NCBI GenBank assembly: GCA_964500445.1
Contig: CAZCOG010000004.1
Span: 124,001 to 188,000, forward strand
Length of the DNA: 64,000 nucleotides
Reading direction: 5' to 3'
Source of the DNA: Persicitalea sp964500445
GTDB lineage: Bacteria; Bacteroidota; Bacteroidia; Cytophagales; Spirosomataceae
How positions within the stretch are numbered: the first letter of the stretch is position 1; every line of letters starts with the position of its first letter. The notes under the pieces were generated by a model, which searched no databases, was not told the origin of the DNA, and saw nothing but the letters and a program-made list of their open reading frames with translations. The position numbers were made by a program, and so were the translations under genes. Shown piece by piece: positions 34,652 through 43,885 of the stretch.

Positions 34652-35572
34652 TTAGACTCCACTGGTTGCCTGTTTCATTTTGGCTAGTCCAGTTTTAGCA
34701 ACCAGAAGAGCATCCTGAGCGTAGTAGGCGGGATTGAATACTTCAAGTGAAAGAATGACAGGTTTTTCGGGATTCTTCAATATCGTAAATAACTCCTTTA
34801 AAGGCCCTACCCCATCTCCGGGATACACGCGATCAGCATCCGTAATAACATTCTGAGCAGGAGATGCAGGATAATCATTTACGTGAAACACTTCGATGTA
34901 AGGCTTTCCTACCCACGCAACCTGTTGTAAACCAGATCCGCCTCGATATAAGTGATACACATCCATAAGTACCCTAGCAGATGGGTGTCCGGCTTCGATC
35001 GCCACGTACATGAGTTCGCTCAGACGACTCAAATTGCTGGAAAAGCCCCAAAGTTCCAGATGCGGCACTACGCCCATTGTGTCTCCCAATTCAAGAATAG
35101 TTCGGTAGCGTTCGGCGGCATTTTTCAGGTCGAGTTTTACGTCTTTGGTTGCTCCCATGGGTGGAGCGGCGATGCGCGTACAACCTACTTCGGCCAACAT
35201 TCCCATTTCCGCCTTCAATTGTTCAATCGCTTTGCCACGAACGCTATTATCGTCTACAATCCATTGGGCAAACCCAATGGCATCTTCTACTACGATGCCG
35301 GAATCATTCAAGTGTTTACGGGCGTCAGCAGTAGTCCCTCCTCCTTTCAGGTAGTCCTGCAAGCTGTTGATCCATATTTCCACATGACGGTAGCCCGCTT
35401 TCGATGCTACCTCAATTTCTTTCATAAAGCCTAGCTTATGGCCCCTGAGGGTACTCATATTCAGGGCATATTTGAAAGACTCTTTTTTGGCAGATGCCAT
35501 AGAATTCTGCGGAAGGGCAGCGAGTGCAGTAGTGGAAGCGATTCCGGCGAGTGCCTGGCGGCGATTGATCAT
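34652..35572 (-). CDS. Tat-exported sugar phosphate isomerase/epimerase (TIM barrel)
   Basis: A 306-residue TIM-barrel enzyme from the ATG at 35572. The N-terminus MINRRQALAGIASTTALAAL is a twin-arginine-type export signal (RRQAL), so the enzyme acts in the periplasm. The core follows the AP-endonuclease-2/xylose-isomerase-like plan: HVEIWINSL, GVVPHLELWGF with the metal Glu, RVLMDVYHLYRGG with Asp/His, IEVFHVNDYPASP with the His, and VILSLEVFNP with the last Glu. Such secreted isomerases are common in Bacteroidota sugar loci. The gene is flanked by a DUF3891 gene 110 bases upstream in the opposite end of the same strand. Substrate unknown. Confidence 0.85.
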   Translation of the reverse strand: MINRRQALAGIASTTALAALPQNSMASAKKESFKYALNMSTLRGHKLGFMKEIEVASKAGYRHVEIWINSLQDYLKGGGTTADARKHLNDSGIVVEDAIGFAQWIVDDNSVRGKAIEQLKAEMGMLAEVGCTRIAAPPMGATKDVKLDLKNAAERYRTILELGDTMGVVPHLELWGFSSNLSRLSELMYVAIEAGHPSARVLMDVYHLYRGGSGLQQVAWVGKPYIEVFHVNDYPASPAQNVITDADRVYPGDGVGPLKELFTILKNPEKPVILSLEVFNPAYYAQDALLVAKTGLAKMKQATSGV

Positions 35573-35683
35573 TTCGATAAGACTTAATGGTACTACACGC
35601 AAAAGTAGTACTTACGCATATTCTCCTATATTTTGCACCGACTATCGTACAAGTTTTATTTTGATGAAGCAGATCCTAAGCCT

Positions 35684-36409
35684 CTATCGACAAAACTGCC
35701 AGACCCTTTCTCCCACTTCTGCGGTTTTCAGACAGCTATCAAGCTCCTGAGAATTTTTGAATTGTAGTTGGTGCAGTTCCCGGTATTCAACAGAAACTTT
35801 AAAAGAATCTGGTTCAAAGGGCCACGGTTCGACGCGTAAATTGTCCTTTTCATCTTGCCAGATTTGATACATAGTATCGTCAGGGCCGGTACTTATATCC
35901 ATGCGACGCTGCTCGGGCTGGACTTTATCCATGCATAGTAGCAGCGAAAGTGCGTCGCACCATTCCACAAACCGATAATGATTTTCCGCCTCTTCCCTAC
36001 TCAGGCTTAGCTGTTTGATAGTTTCCGTTTGAAATTTTTTCTGCTCGCTTACAAATTGCTTAATATCCTCGTCTTCAAACTTTTCGTCTTCATAAAGGAA
36101 GGTAGTATGCAATGACGTCATCAGAGCGTTCCACCGACTTTTGGACATAGAAATCTCCATTACATTACGGTACTGCTCTGCCGAGCGCCCCAGTAACTGA
36201 AAATGCTTTGGCGCCCCAGCCTCAGTCAGATTTTCGGGCATACGGGATTCGGGAACGCCATCGTCGTGCTCGGCAATAGCCAGAATTGTCTCAACAAAAT
36301 GGGGAGGACGCTTATCGATCTTCCAGAAAAAAGCCAGTTTAGCTGCAAGCAAACCATGGGCCCGCTGGTAGATTACTTCCCAGCCACTTGGTATAGATTT
36401 TACGATCAT
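35684..36409 (-). CDS. DUF3891 family protein
   Basis: A 241-residue cytosolic protein of the DUF3891 family, whose function is unknown. Recognisable features are the N-terminal VYQRAHGLLAAKLAFFWK-like segment, then ETILAIAEHDDGV with a His-Asp-Asp cluster, SRWNALMTSLHTTFLYE, and YRFVEWCDALSLLLCMDKV. The spread of His, Asp and Glu residues on helices resembles HD-domain metal sites, so a hydrolase is possible but not shown. It lies 33 bases downstream of a small coiled-coil gene on the same strand; the two may be co-transcribed. Confidence 0.8.
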   Translation of the reverse strand: MIVKSIPSGWEVIYQRAHGLLAAKLAFFWKIDKRPPHFVETILAIAEHDDGVPESRMPENLTEAGAPKHFQLLGRSAEQYRNVMEISMSKSRWNALMTSLHTTFLYEDEKFEDEDIKQFVSEQKKFQTETIKQLSLSREEAENHYRFVEWCDALSLLLCMDKVQPEQRRMDISTGPDDTMYQIWQDEKDNLRVEPWPFEPDSFKVSVEYRELHQLQFKNSQELDSCLKTAEVGERVWQFCR

Positions 36410-36442
36410 GATGTGGAGATTGATAAACTATTCAACGCAAAT

Positions 36443-36706
36443 CTACGCCCCGATACCCAAATGTTGGCGAACTTCGGCCTCGGACAATACCGCCATCCCC
36501 TGCATAAGTGCAGGCAACAAAGCATTTTTAGCCGATTTTTCCATCCTGCCCTGCAACGCTTCCATTTCTTCGTATTCCACCTGGTGAACTTTGGCGGCCA
36601 ATTTACCAATCATGTTGCGGGCTACAATTTGCTCGGCTTCCAGTTTGGCAATTTTTACAGAAAGAATTTCAAGGTATTGCAACACGGGTTGTAGATCGTT
36701 TGACAT
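36443..36706 (-). CDS. small helical protein, hypothetical
   Basis: An 87-residue, mostly helical protein (LQPVLQYLEILSVKIAKLEA; VHQVEYEEMEALQGRMEKSA) with the heptad-like spacing of a short coiled coil. No membrane segment. The ATG at 36706 is well placed, and it precedes the DUF3891 gene by 33 bases on the same strand. Function unknown. Confidence 0.65.
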   Translation of the reverse strand: MSNDLQPVLQYLEILSVKIAKLEAEQIVARNMIGKLAAKVHQVEYEEMEALQGRMEKSAKNALLPALMQGMAVLSEAEVRQHLGIGA

Positions 36707-36773
36707 TCAAATGAATGTAAGTAGTTGAATTAAATTGAGAATGATTCAAAAACGTTAACACCGGCAAAAGAGT

Positions 36774-36807
36774 ATAAAAAAACACCCCTGGAACTACCAG
36801 AGGTGTT
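36774..36807 (-). terminator. rho-independent terminator after the YceI gene
   Basis: AACACCCCTGG (36781-36791) pairs with CCAGAGGTGTT (36797-36807), one mismatch, followed on the minus strand by a T-run (complement of 36775-36781). It sits 25 bases beyond the YceI stop. Confidence 0.82.
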
Positions 36808-36832
36808 TAGATATGAATTAAATCTTAATCTT

Positions 36833-37456
36833 TTAATTACCAGCAACCAATTTTACTTTCATTTCTACATCGTTGGAAAGTACCATTTCCTGCATTGGGT
36901 GCTTGAAACTTACGTCGTATTTTGTGCGATCAAAAGTCAGATCACCGGTCATGGTCACTTTACCGCCTTCTTCCGTGATGTTTACATTTTTAACCTCCTC
37001 CGGGTTTGTCTTACCGCGAATCGTAAGATTTCCTATAACAGTACTTCCCTCAGACCCCGTGATTTCAAATGTCGCTTCAGGATGCTGCTCTACTGCAAAA
37101 AAATCATCCGAAGAAAGGTGTCCCACAAGTTTTTCGGGAGTACGGTCTTTTTCTGAATCGTAATTTTCGTCCGTAGGATTGATCGTGGTCAAATCTACTG
37201 TAAAGTTGCCACCCGTTATCTTACCGTCAGTAACAGTAACGGTACCATCAGTGAGTTTTACATCGCCCGAGTGAGAGTACATACCCACCATAGTGCCTTC
37301 CCAGTTAACTTCACTAGCGGCAAGATCCACGTTCATAGTGCCATCAGGAATGCCAGCTACTTCTTCGGCTGTTTCAGTTTTTTCGTTAGAATTACAGCCT
37401 ACGAAGACAAGGGGTGCCGAGGCCAAAAATGCGATTGCGAGGATGTTTTTTTTCAT
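36833..37456 (-). CDS. YceI-family lipoprotein
   Basis: A 207-residue lipoprotein from the ATG at 37456 (MKKNILAIAFLASAPLVFVGC; lipobox VFVGC). The YceI lipocalin-like barrel, which binds isoprenoid-type lipids, follows: ASEVNWEGTMVGMYSHSGDV, TDGKITGGNFTVDL, LVGHLSSDDFFAVEQHPEAT, and GDLTFDRTKYDVSF at the end. Length fits the family plus a signal. The acidic spacer after the Cys (NSNEKTETAEEV) is typical for surface-directed Bacteroidota lipoproteins, though the exact sorting signal cannot be proven. A terminator follows. Confidence 0.9.
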   Translation of the reverse strand: MKKNILAIAFLASAPLVFVGCNSNEKTETAEEVAGIPDGTMNVDLAASEVNWEGTMVGMYSHSGDVKLTDGTVTVTDGKITGGNFTVDLTTINPTDENYDSEKDRTPEKLVGHLSSDDFFAVEQHPEATFEITGSEGSTVIGNLTIRGKTNPEEVKNVNITEEGGKVTMTGDLTFDRTKYDVSFKHPMQEMVLSNDVEMKVKLVAGN

Positions 37457-37582
37457 GATATTAAATTTTTGATGGTAAAATTGATGTACATACATCTATT
37501 CCCAAACCCATCCTCTGTGAAAATGGTTCTGATTCAGCCAAATTGACACATTTATCTACTCCAATTCACTCTTAGTGGTAGC

Positions 37583-38023
37583 TCAGACAAGCTCAGCATT
37601 ACCCGTTGAAAATTTCAGGTCATACTTGAATGAATCGATTCGCCAGCCCTCTGTCATGTGCTTAAGATGAAGATTATATGTTCCAACCATCTCTCGGATA
37701 TTGCCCTGGGTTGCTGACTTCTTAAAGTGTGTTGCTGTGGCATAGACAAAAACTTCGGCGCTATTATCCACAATTGTAACAAGGTGATTCCCTGCCAAAT
37801 GATTTACTGAATCGATCCCCTCAAAGCCTTTTGCCCAATTATCACAAATTTCCTGGGCAGTCATTTCCTTCTTTTCGCCATCCATCGACGACATATCGAA
37901 TTGCACGTGCCCGGTAAAAACTTCGCTTTGCAAGGCATCCCAGCGTTGCTGATCTGTATAAATAAAAAGACGATTAACTACTTCAATAATTTGTTCTCTT
38001 TCGGTGAAATTCGATCTTTCCAT
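37583..38023 (-). CDS. SnoaL-like (NTF2-fold) protein
   Basis: A 146-residue cytosolic protein of the SnoaL_4/NTF2-like superfamily. The helix EQIIEVVNRLFIYTDQQRWD and the motif LQSEVFTGHVQFDMSSM open the cone-shaped fold; HLAGNHLVTIVDNSAEVFVYATATHF and TYNLHLKHMTEGWRIDSFKY complete it. Members include isomerases, dehydratases and ketosteroid-like enzymes, so the activity cannot be named. It lies upstream of the YceI gene on the same strand with a 126-base gap. Confidence 0.8.
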   Translation of the reverse strand: MERSNFTEREQIIEVVNRLFIYTDQQRWDALQSEVFTGHVQFDMSSMDGEKKEMTAQEICDNWAKGFEGIDSVNHLAGNHLVTIVDNSAEVFVYATATHFKKSATQGNIREMVGTYNLHLKHMTEGWRIDSFKYDLKFSTGNAELV

Positions 38024-38085
38024 GATTTAATGTCAAGTGTTGGTTGTTAATATTTCGGAATAAAGACTGTGCCGCGCTATTCTGT

Positions 38086-40431
38086 TCACCGCAGATTTTC
38101 CTCGAACAAATTCAGGATGCGCTTGTACTCATCTGTCCAGGAGGATGGTTCTACAAATCCGTGGTCTTCGAGAGGATATACGGCCAATTCCCAATTGTCT
38201 TTTTTCAATTCGATCAATCGTTGTGACAAGCGAACTACATCCTGAAAATGCACATTTACATCCACCATACCGTGGCAAATCAGTAAATTATTTTTCAGAC
38301 CGGCTGCGTGGTAGATCGGTGAACTTTTACGATAGGCCAGGCTATCTAACTGGGGTTCATTGAGGATATTGGCAGTGTAAGGGTGGTTGTAGGCGGCCCA
38401 GTCGGTTACAGGCCGGAGGGCAGCTCCTGCCTTGAAAACGTCGGGGGTAGTGAATAACGCCATCAGGGTAATAAAGCCGCCATAAGAACCGCCATAAATC
38501 CCGATCTTTTTGGGATCGACCTTGTATTTCTTGACTAACCAATTCGCACCATCAACGTTGTCACTGAGGTCTTTCCCTCCCATGAACCGATAAATACCGG
38601 TACGCCAGTCGCGACCATATCCCGCACTGGCACGGTAATCCATATCAAGTACCGTATATCCCTTATCAGCCAGAAGATTATGAAACATATACTCCCGAAA
38701 ATAATTGCTCCACCACGCATGGGCATTCTGTAAATATCCGGCACCATGGACGAATATTACCGCCCGACCATTCGATTTTTTGGGTTCATATACCCGTGCA
38801 TGAACGTCAGCGCCATCTGACGCTTTGAATGTAACAAGCTTTGCCTCCCGCCAGGGGTATGCCTTAAAGGCTTCGGTGGTAGATTGCGTGATTTGCTCAG
38901 GATTGGCATCTGGTTGGTTCTCCATCAAAAACAGCTCCCAGGGCGTATTACTATTGGAATAGCGAAGGGCGATTTTTGTTTCGTCAGGAGCAAGTTCAGC
39001 TTCGTAGGCGCCTTTGTTGGGTGTAAGGCGAATTCTTGCCCCACCAGAAACGGCCATTTTATAAAAGTACTTTTCGCCAGGATGTACCTCGTTGGTTGTA
39101 AGATAAAAAGTCTGTTTGTCTTTAGAAAGCATTACACTCTGCACCTCGAATTTCCCCTTTGTGAGTTGCGTCTTTTGACCATTTTTCACATCTAGTGAGT
39201 AAAGATGCGCGTAGCCATCGGCTTCACTAACAAAATAAATAGTCGAGTTGTCTATCCAGCCCAATTCCCCGGCACTTTGCGGATACCCACCAACGCCCGG
39301 CCCGCCTACCCACGCTTCGTCACGCTGACGATCCAAGGGTTTCAGGCTGAGCGAATCAGGGTTGAAAGCCATAATCCAGCGGTCTTTATTATCGAGCGAT
39401 CTTACCACCACTACGGCGTTGAGACCGTCCTCCGACCAGGAAGGACCGTGGACAATTACAGGGCGTACATGATCCTTCTTCCAGGCGGTATCCTGCTTGG
39501 GATAGTCTTTCAAATAATCTGGTTTGTCACCTATGCCCGGAAGTTTTTTTGTACTGGCCTGCCGCATCGTGTCTTTCTTAATATCGTACACCCAAAACTC
39601 ATACTCCGTCGCCGGAACGCCTACTTTGGTACGGGCAGGTAGATCTTCGGTAAAACCGGATTGGGTCACAAAACTGGGAACGATTGTTCGTTTGGAAGAC
39701 TTGTCAGCCTTGCTGAGACGGTAGGTAACAAATCTCCCATCAGGACTCAATTGCTGCGCTGAAACCTTTTTTTCACCCAGATATATTTCTTTTGGACGCG
39801 TTGGTTTTTCGGCTTCCGTAATTTTTTTAGCGGAATCTTTCTTGGCTTTTCTTTCTTTCAATATATCGAACAGTGCCAGTTGATCACCCTCCAGCCATTT
39901 TTCTTCATCTGACTTCTTGGCTTCGGCTTTCTTATTGCCACTTTTGAAATCAGTATGCTGCGTTAGTAACCCGGAAGCAAGGGCAATGCTGAACAGGTTA
40001 TCGTCCTTTTCGAAAATTACTCGCTGCTCGTCGCCGCTGAACACCGGATTACCCTCATTCTCGACAGTATTGGTTAGTTGCCATACCTGATAAGTTTTGC
40101 AGTCTAGCAGATATATATCCCCGTTTTTAGCATAAACCTTCAATGTCCGCAGTCGATTATAGACACCACGCTGAGCGGGCATGTTTTTACGTTCCGCCAG
40201 ACCTACCTTACTGATTTTTTTATCATTGAGCGAATATTGGTAAAGCGAGTCGCCTGGATTGGCATCGGGGTTCCAATCAAAATAAATAGTTTTGGAATCC
40301 TCAGACCAATGGACGCCCTCAGGTGAGGTTCCAATCCAAGTTTTGGGGTCTTGCATGATTTTCTCAACCGTAAGCTGGGCCTTAAGCGAGAATGGAAGAC
40401 AGAAAAAGGCTAGTAGTATCGTTTTTTTCAT
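38086..40431 (-). CDS. secreted S9-family peptidase (prolyl oligopeptidase/DPP-IV type)
   Basis: A 781-residue exported serine peptidase from the ATG at 40431, the first residues being a signal peptide (ILLAFFCLPFSLKAQ). Residues about 25-530 form an N-terminal beta-propeller of WD-like repeats, and residues about 540-781 an alpha/beta-hydrolase domain. The catalytic triad is visible: Ser 649 in YGGSYGGF, Asp 724 in GMVDVNVHF and His 757 in LEDHGFV. The GGSYGG form and propeller size fit the dipeptidyl-peptidase IV/acylaminoacyl-peptidase branch. It is divergent from the helicase gene with 66 bases shared between promoters. It probably digests peptides in the periplasm. Confidence 0.92.
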   Translation of the reverse strand: MKKTILLAFFCLPFSLKAQLTVEKIMQDPKTWIGTSPEGVHWSEDSKTIYFDWNPDANPGDSLYQYSLNDKKISKVGLAERKNMPAQRGVYNRLRTLKVYAKNGDIYLLDCKTYQVWQLTNTVENEGNPVFSGDEQRVIFEKDDNLFSIALASGLLTQHTDFKSGNKKAEAKKSDEEKWLEGDQLALFDILKERKAKKDSAKKITEAEKPTRPKEIYLGEKKVSAQQLSPDGRFVTYRLSKADKSSKRTIVPSFVTQSGFTEDLPARTKVGVPATEYEFWVYDIKKDTMRQASTKKLPGIGDKPDYLKDYPKQDTAWKKDHVRPVIVHGPSWSEDGLNAVVVVRSLDNKDRWIMAFNPDSLSLKPLDRQRDEAWVGGPGVGGYPQSAGELGWIDNSTIYFVSEADGYAHLYSLDVKNGQKTQLTKGKFEVQSVMLSKDKQTFYLTTNEVHPGEKYFYKMAVSGGARIRLTPNKGAYEAELAPDETKIALRYSNSNTPWELFLMENQPDANPEQITQSTTEAFKAYPWREAKLVTFKASDGADVHARVYEPKKSNGRAVIFVHGAGYLQNAHAWWSNYFREYMFHNLLADKGYTVLDMDYRASAGYGRDWRTGIYRFMGGKDLSDNVDGANWLVKKYKVDPKKIGIYGGSYGGFITLMALFTTPDVFKAGAALRPVTDWAAYNHPYTANILNEPQLDSLAYRKSSPIYHAAGLKNNLLICHGMVDVNVHFQDVVRLSQRLIELKKDNWELAVYPLEDHGFVEPSSWTDEYKRILNLFEENLR

Positions 40432-40442
40432 ATTTTCGGTTA

Positions 40443-40475
40443 TTTGACGTTGCAAGATAATTCAGTTTACCTTTG
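40443..40475 (+). promoter_or_regulatory. promoter of the DEFD-helicase gene
   Basis: TTTG at 40443-40446 and TACCTTTG at 40468-40475, 21 bases apart, fit the Bacteroidota promoter consensus exactly. The ATG is at 40498, so the leader is roughly 15-20 bases. Confidence 0.65.
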
Positions 40476-40497
40476 ACAAAACACCTGACAACTACCG

Positions 40498-41799
40498 ATG
40501 CTAGAAGAAATCCTCCGAAGACTTGAAATTGATGCGCTAAATCCAATGCAGGAAGCGGCCCTAACTACCGCGCAGAAAAACGACACCATCGTTCTCTCCC
40601 CCACGGGCTCGGGCAAAACGCTGGCTTTTTTTCTGGCTGTTCTGCAACGAATGAATGAGAATAAATCAGGCGTACAAGCAATGATTTTGGTCCCCTCGCG
40701 GGAACTGGCCCTACAAATTGAAAGTGTTTTTAAGGCGATGGGAACGGGTTTCAAGGTAACCTGTTGCTATGGAGGGCATTCGAAAAAGACGGAAGAAAAC
40801 CTCCTTCTGGAAGCACCGGCAGTGCTCATTGGTACGCCTGGCCGCGTTGCCGACCACCTCCGGCATCGGAATTTTGATCCGCAGACCATTCATACTTTGG
40901 TGTTGGATGAATTCGACAAGTCGCTTGAAATGGGCTTCCAACAAGATATGTCCAATATAATTGAAGCCATGACGATGCTTGACCGTCGGATATTGACCTC
41001 CGCTACTCCAATCGACAGACTACCCGCCTTCGTTGAGGCTAAGGATCCGGTTACGCTCGACTTTTTGAATGATTCGGATGCCGCCCCACAGTTGACTATG
41101 AAAGCGGTGCGAACTACCTCGGTCTCGCGTCTCGATACATTGTTTTCGCTGGTATGTGCCATCGGTGCCAATAGAACGCTGATATTCTGCAACCACCGGG
41201 ATGCCGTAGACCGGATTAGTGAACATCTGGAAGGTTTTGGCCTGGTACACGCTACATTCCATGGTGGGATGGAACAACCCGATCGTGAACGTGCCCTGAT
41301 GAAGTTCAGGAATGGCACATGTCGCATTTTGATCGTGACCGACTTGGCATCACGCGGTCTGGACATTCCCGAGATCGAGTCCATAGTTCATTACCAATTT
41401 CCACTGACCGAAGAAGCATTTATCCACCGAAATGGTCGCACGGCCCGCATGCATGCAACCGGTACTGTGTACCTGATGCTTGACGAATATGAGAATCCTC
41501 CTTACTTAAATGCAATCCCAGAAGAAGCCGTATTACCCAAATACGACCGACTGCCCCCCGAGACAGAGTGGGAGACTCTCTATTTCTCCGCTGGAAAAAA
41601 GGATAAAATCAGCAAAGGAGATGTTGCAGGGTTGCTGATGAAAAAGGGAGGCTTAAAAAAAGAAGATGTGGGGATGATAGAAATCAAAGATGATGCGGCA
41701 TTCGCCGCCGTGAAACGGGAGAAAGCAACAGCTGTTATGGAGTTTCTGAAGTATGAAAAACTTAAAGGCAAGCGAGTAAAAACCGCCATTGCCCATTGA
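40498..41799 (+). CDS. DEAD-box-type RNA helicase with DEFD in motif II
   Basis: A 433-residue ATP-dependent RNA helicase with two RecA domains. Motifs in order: Q-like NPMQ, I SPTGSGKT, Ia PSRELA, Ib GTPGR, motif II DEFD at residues 137-140 in LVLDEFDKSLEMGFQ instead of DEAD, III TSAT, IV LIFCNHRDA, V ASRGLDIPE and VI HRNGRTAR. The short C-terminal tail is Lys-rich (KYEKLKGKRVKTAIAH). The rest is close to DbpA/RhlE-sized bacterial proteins. The DEFDK variant may be a clade-specific feature of Bacteroidota. It is convergent with the histidine-kinase gene; the stops are one base apart. Confidence 0.9.
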   Translation: MLEEILRRLEIDALNPMQEAALTTAQKNDTIVLSPTGSGKTLAFFLAVLQRMNENKSGVQAMILVPSRELALQIESVFKAMGTGFKVTCCYGGHSKKTEENLLLEAPAVLIGTPGRVADHLRHRNFDPQTIHTLVLDEFDKSLEMGFQQDMSNIIEAMTMLDRRILTSATPIDRLPAFVEAKDPVTLDFLNDSDAAPQLTMKAVRTTSVSRLDTLFSLVCAIGANRTLIFCNHRDAVDRISEHLEGFGLVHATFHGGMEQPDRERALMKFRNGTCRILIVTDLASRGLDIPEIESIVHYQFPLTEEAFIHRNGRTARMHATGTVYLMLDEYENPPYLNAIPEEAVLPKYDRLPPETEWETLYFSAGKKDKISKGDVAGLLMKKGGLKKEDVGMIEIKDDAAFAAVKREKATAVMEFLKYEKLKGKRVKTAIAH

Positions 41800-41800
41800 G

Positions 41801-43744
41801 TCATACTTCTTCCCGCTGCTGATCTCGCGGGGCTCGAAGTGTTATAGTCGTGCCCTTTCGGTTGCGGAGTGAACGAATGGTGAATGTACCATTCAAAGAA
41901 TTCATGCGCTGCTGAATATTCTCCAGACCTTTGCCCGGAGCAAAAACCTTTTCCTGATCCACGCCAAGCCCATCGTCAGTTACCATCAAAATAAAATAAT
42001 GATCGGTTTGGACGAATTCAATTGCGACTTGTCTGGCATTGGCATGTTTTAAAATATTATTGATCAGTTCTAAAACACAGCTGTATAACTCAAAGGAAAT
42101 CTTCTTATTTTCAATCGTGACCTCATCGGGCCTGATCAGCTCAAAGGTAGCCCGGCCTGACCGGTTCAGGTCAGCAATCAGTTTTTCCAGGGCGGGAATC
42201 AAGCCTTGTTTTTCAAGAATTGATGGCAACAGATTGTGAGAAATATGCCGTACCTGGTTGTAGGCATCCGTTATCAGGTTAACTACGCTCTGGTATTGCT
42301 TTTTTTCTTCGGGTGAAAAGCTTTCCAGCTCTACTGACTCAAGACGCCATTTAACACCCGAAAGCAAACTACCCAGGTTATTGTGCAATTCGGAAGCAAC
42401 CCGTTCACGTTCAATACTTTGCCCACGAAACAGAGCTTCCTGAATTTCGTGGTTTTTGCGGGTAAGTGTATGATTCGCCTGTCGGAGTTCATTTGTGCGC
42501 TCAGCTACCCGATCTTCCAGGGTAGCATTCGTCTGTTGCAGCATTTTTCCAACCTCAATTAATTGGGAATTGCTGAGATCGAGTTCACGCTTTTTATTTT
42601 TAAGAAGACGATTGCTATATCCCAGCGCCAGCGCCAAACCCAGAAACACCACAATACCCAATATCAAAGCATTCCGAAGGTACGCCTGCCGAGTCATATC
42701 ATCGATCATGAGCTGCAACTGAGCTTCGCGCTGTTGTGCATCGTATTCGTACCGAAGTACTTCTACGCGCTTATTCTGAGTTTCGGTGCGATTATTATCC
42801 CGAATCTGGATGTACTTTTCGTGCCAAACAAGCGCATTTTCTGGATTATTCAGAGCCTTATATGCTTTGAAAAGATCATAGGCTGTCCGCTCGCGCATAA
42901 TCGGCTGCTCATATATGAGGTAATATTCGGCTAGTCCGGCGAATTTCTGTGCCTTCTCGATCTGTTCGAGATTGCTATAAATTAAACTCATTAAGGAAAG
43001 AAGTTCGGCATTGGGGCGTCCTTTGTCGTCATCTTCTGCATCCAGGCCTAAAAGGCCGTATTTTTCGGCCTCGGCATAGTTTTTCTCTTTGAGGAAGGTA
43101 GCGGCCAAATTAAAATACGTATCCGCTCGCTCATTGGGATAATTCTGCCCAGAATTAATCTCCAGACTTTGTTGCAGGATGGCGATGGCTTCTTCAGGCT
43201 GATCATTCTCCCGGTAAGCAGCTCCCAGGTCAATCATCGATCGCGTTAGGCCAATCTGATTGTTGGTTTGTTTATAGAGCGTTATGACCCGTTTTTCGGC
43301 GTTGATTGCACTGCGGTAAATCTTGAGATTGGCGTAACAGTCGCCGATATGATCCCAGGCGTAGGCCTGTTCCTTTACGGACTTGGCCATTTCGGCATAC
43401 TGCACCCCGCGGAAGAGGTATTCGATGGCCTTGAAGGCTACCCCTTTTTCAAGGTAGGTAGTTCCGATCCTGTTATGTGTATACGCCAACCATTGGTTGG
43501 AACGCAATCGGAAGGCCGTTTTAAAGCCTTTTTGCAACCAGAATAACGAGCTATCCAGATTGGCAATCGATGCTGCCTCCCTAGCATATAGCCGAATAAG
43601 AGTCGTGTCGCGAAGCGGCGACTGTGGCTCATTTTCCCAGTACTTTATGGCTGCCAGCGGTGTCTCGGACTCACTTTTTTGCGCAAAGGCTGTCCCTAAT
43701 CCCGCTAAAATTCCTAACAGAAAAATCGCACTTCTCATCCCCAT
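41801..43744 (-). CDS. TPR-containing sensor histidine kinase (HisKA_3 type), orphan
   Basis: A 647-residue membrane sensor kinase. Residues 1-21 form a signal peptide (ILAGLGTAFAQ); residues about 40-330 are periplasmic TPR repeats (YTHNRIGTTYLEKGVAFKAI; YFNLAATFLKEKNYAEAEKY). A transmembrane helix at about 350-370 (ALILGIVVFLGLALALGY) leads to a coiled coil and then the HisKA_3 dimerisation region with the phospho-His in RERVASELHNNLG near residue 455. The HATPase_c domain follows (NILKHANARQ N box; VTDDGLGVD; GKGLENIQQRMN). This is the NarX/LiaS/DesK class that phosphorylates LuxR-type regulators. No response-regulator gene is next to it, so its partner is elsewhere. Confidence 0.88.
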   Translation of the reverse strand: MGMRSAIFLLGILAGLGTAFAQKSESETPLAAIKYWENEPQSPLRDTTLIRLYAREAASIANLDSSLFWLQKGFKTAFRLRSNQWLAYTHNRIGTTYLEKGVAFKAIEYLFRGVQYAEMAKSVKEQAYAWDHIGDCYANLKIYRSAINAEKRVITLYKQTNNQIGLTRSMIDLGAAYRENDQPEEAIAILQQSLEINSGQNYPNERADTYFNLAATFLKEKNYAEAEKYGLLGLDAEDDDKGRPNAELLSLMSLIYSNLEQIEKAQKFAGLAEYYLIYEQPIMRERTAYDLFKAYKALNNPENALVWHEKYIQIRDNNRTETQNKRVEVLRYEYDAQQREAQLQLMIDDMTRQAYLRNALILGIVVFLGLALALGYSNRLLKNKKRELDLSNSQLIEVGKMLQQTNATLEDRVAERTNELRQANHTLTRKNHEIQEALFRGQSIERERVASELHNNLGSLLSGVKWRLESVELESFSPEEKKQYQSVVNLITDAYNQVRHISHNLLPSILEKQGLIPALEKLIADLNRSGRATFELIRPDEVTIENKKISFELYSCVLELINNILKHANARQVAIEFVQTDHYFILMVTDDGLGVDQEKVFAPGKGLENIQQRMNSLNGTFTIRSLRNRKGTTITLRAPRDQQREEV

Positions 43745-43827
43745 CTCGCTCGTCAGTTCCTCGGTAAAGAAAAATCAGGCCAATATAGTCCAAAATATTA
43801 TAATCGCGACATTCAGAGGCAAATATC

Positions 43828-43858
43828 AAAAAACCCGGCTCAGTTTGGCCGGGTTTTT
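43828..43858 (-). terminator. rho-independent terminator after the secreted 221-residue protein gene
   Basis: AAAACCCGGC (43830-43839) pairs with GCCGGGTTTT (43848-43857), eight-base loop, with A- and T-runs on both sides. It lies 28 bases beyond the minus-strand stop at 43886. Confidence 0.85.
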
Positions 43859-43885
43859 CTGCTTTACTGAATCCCCTCTTTGCAA

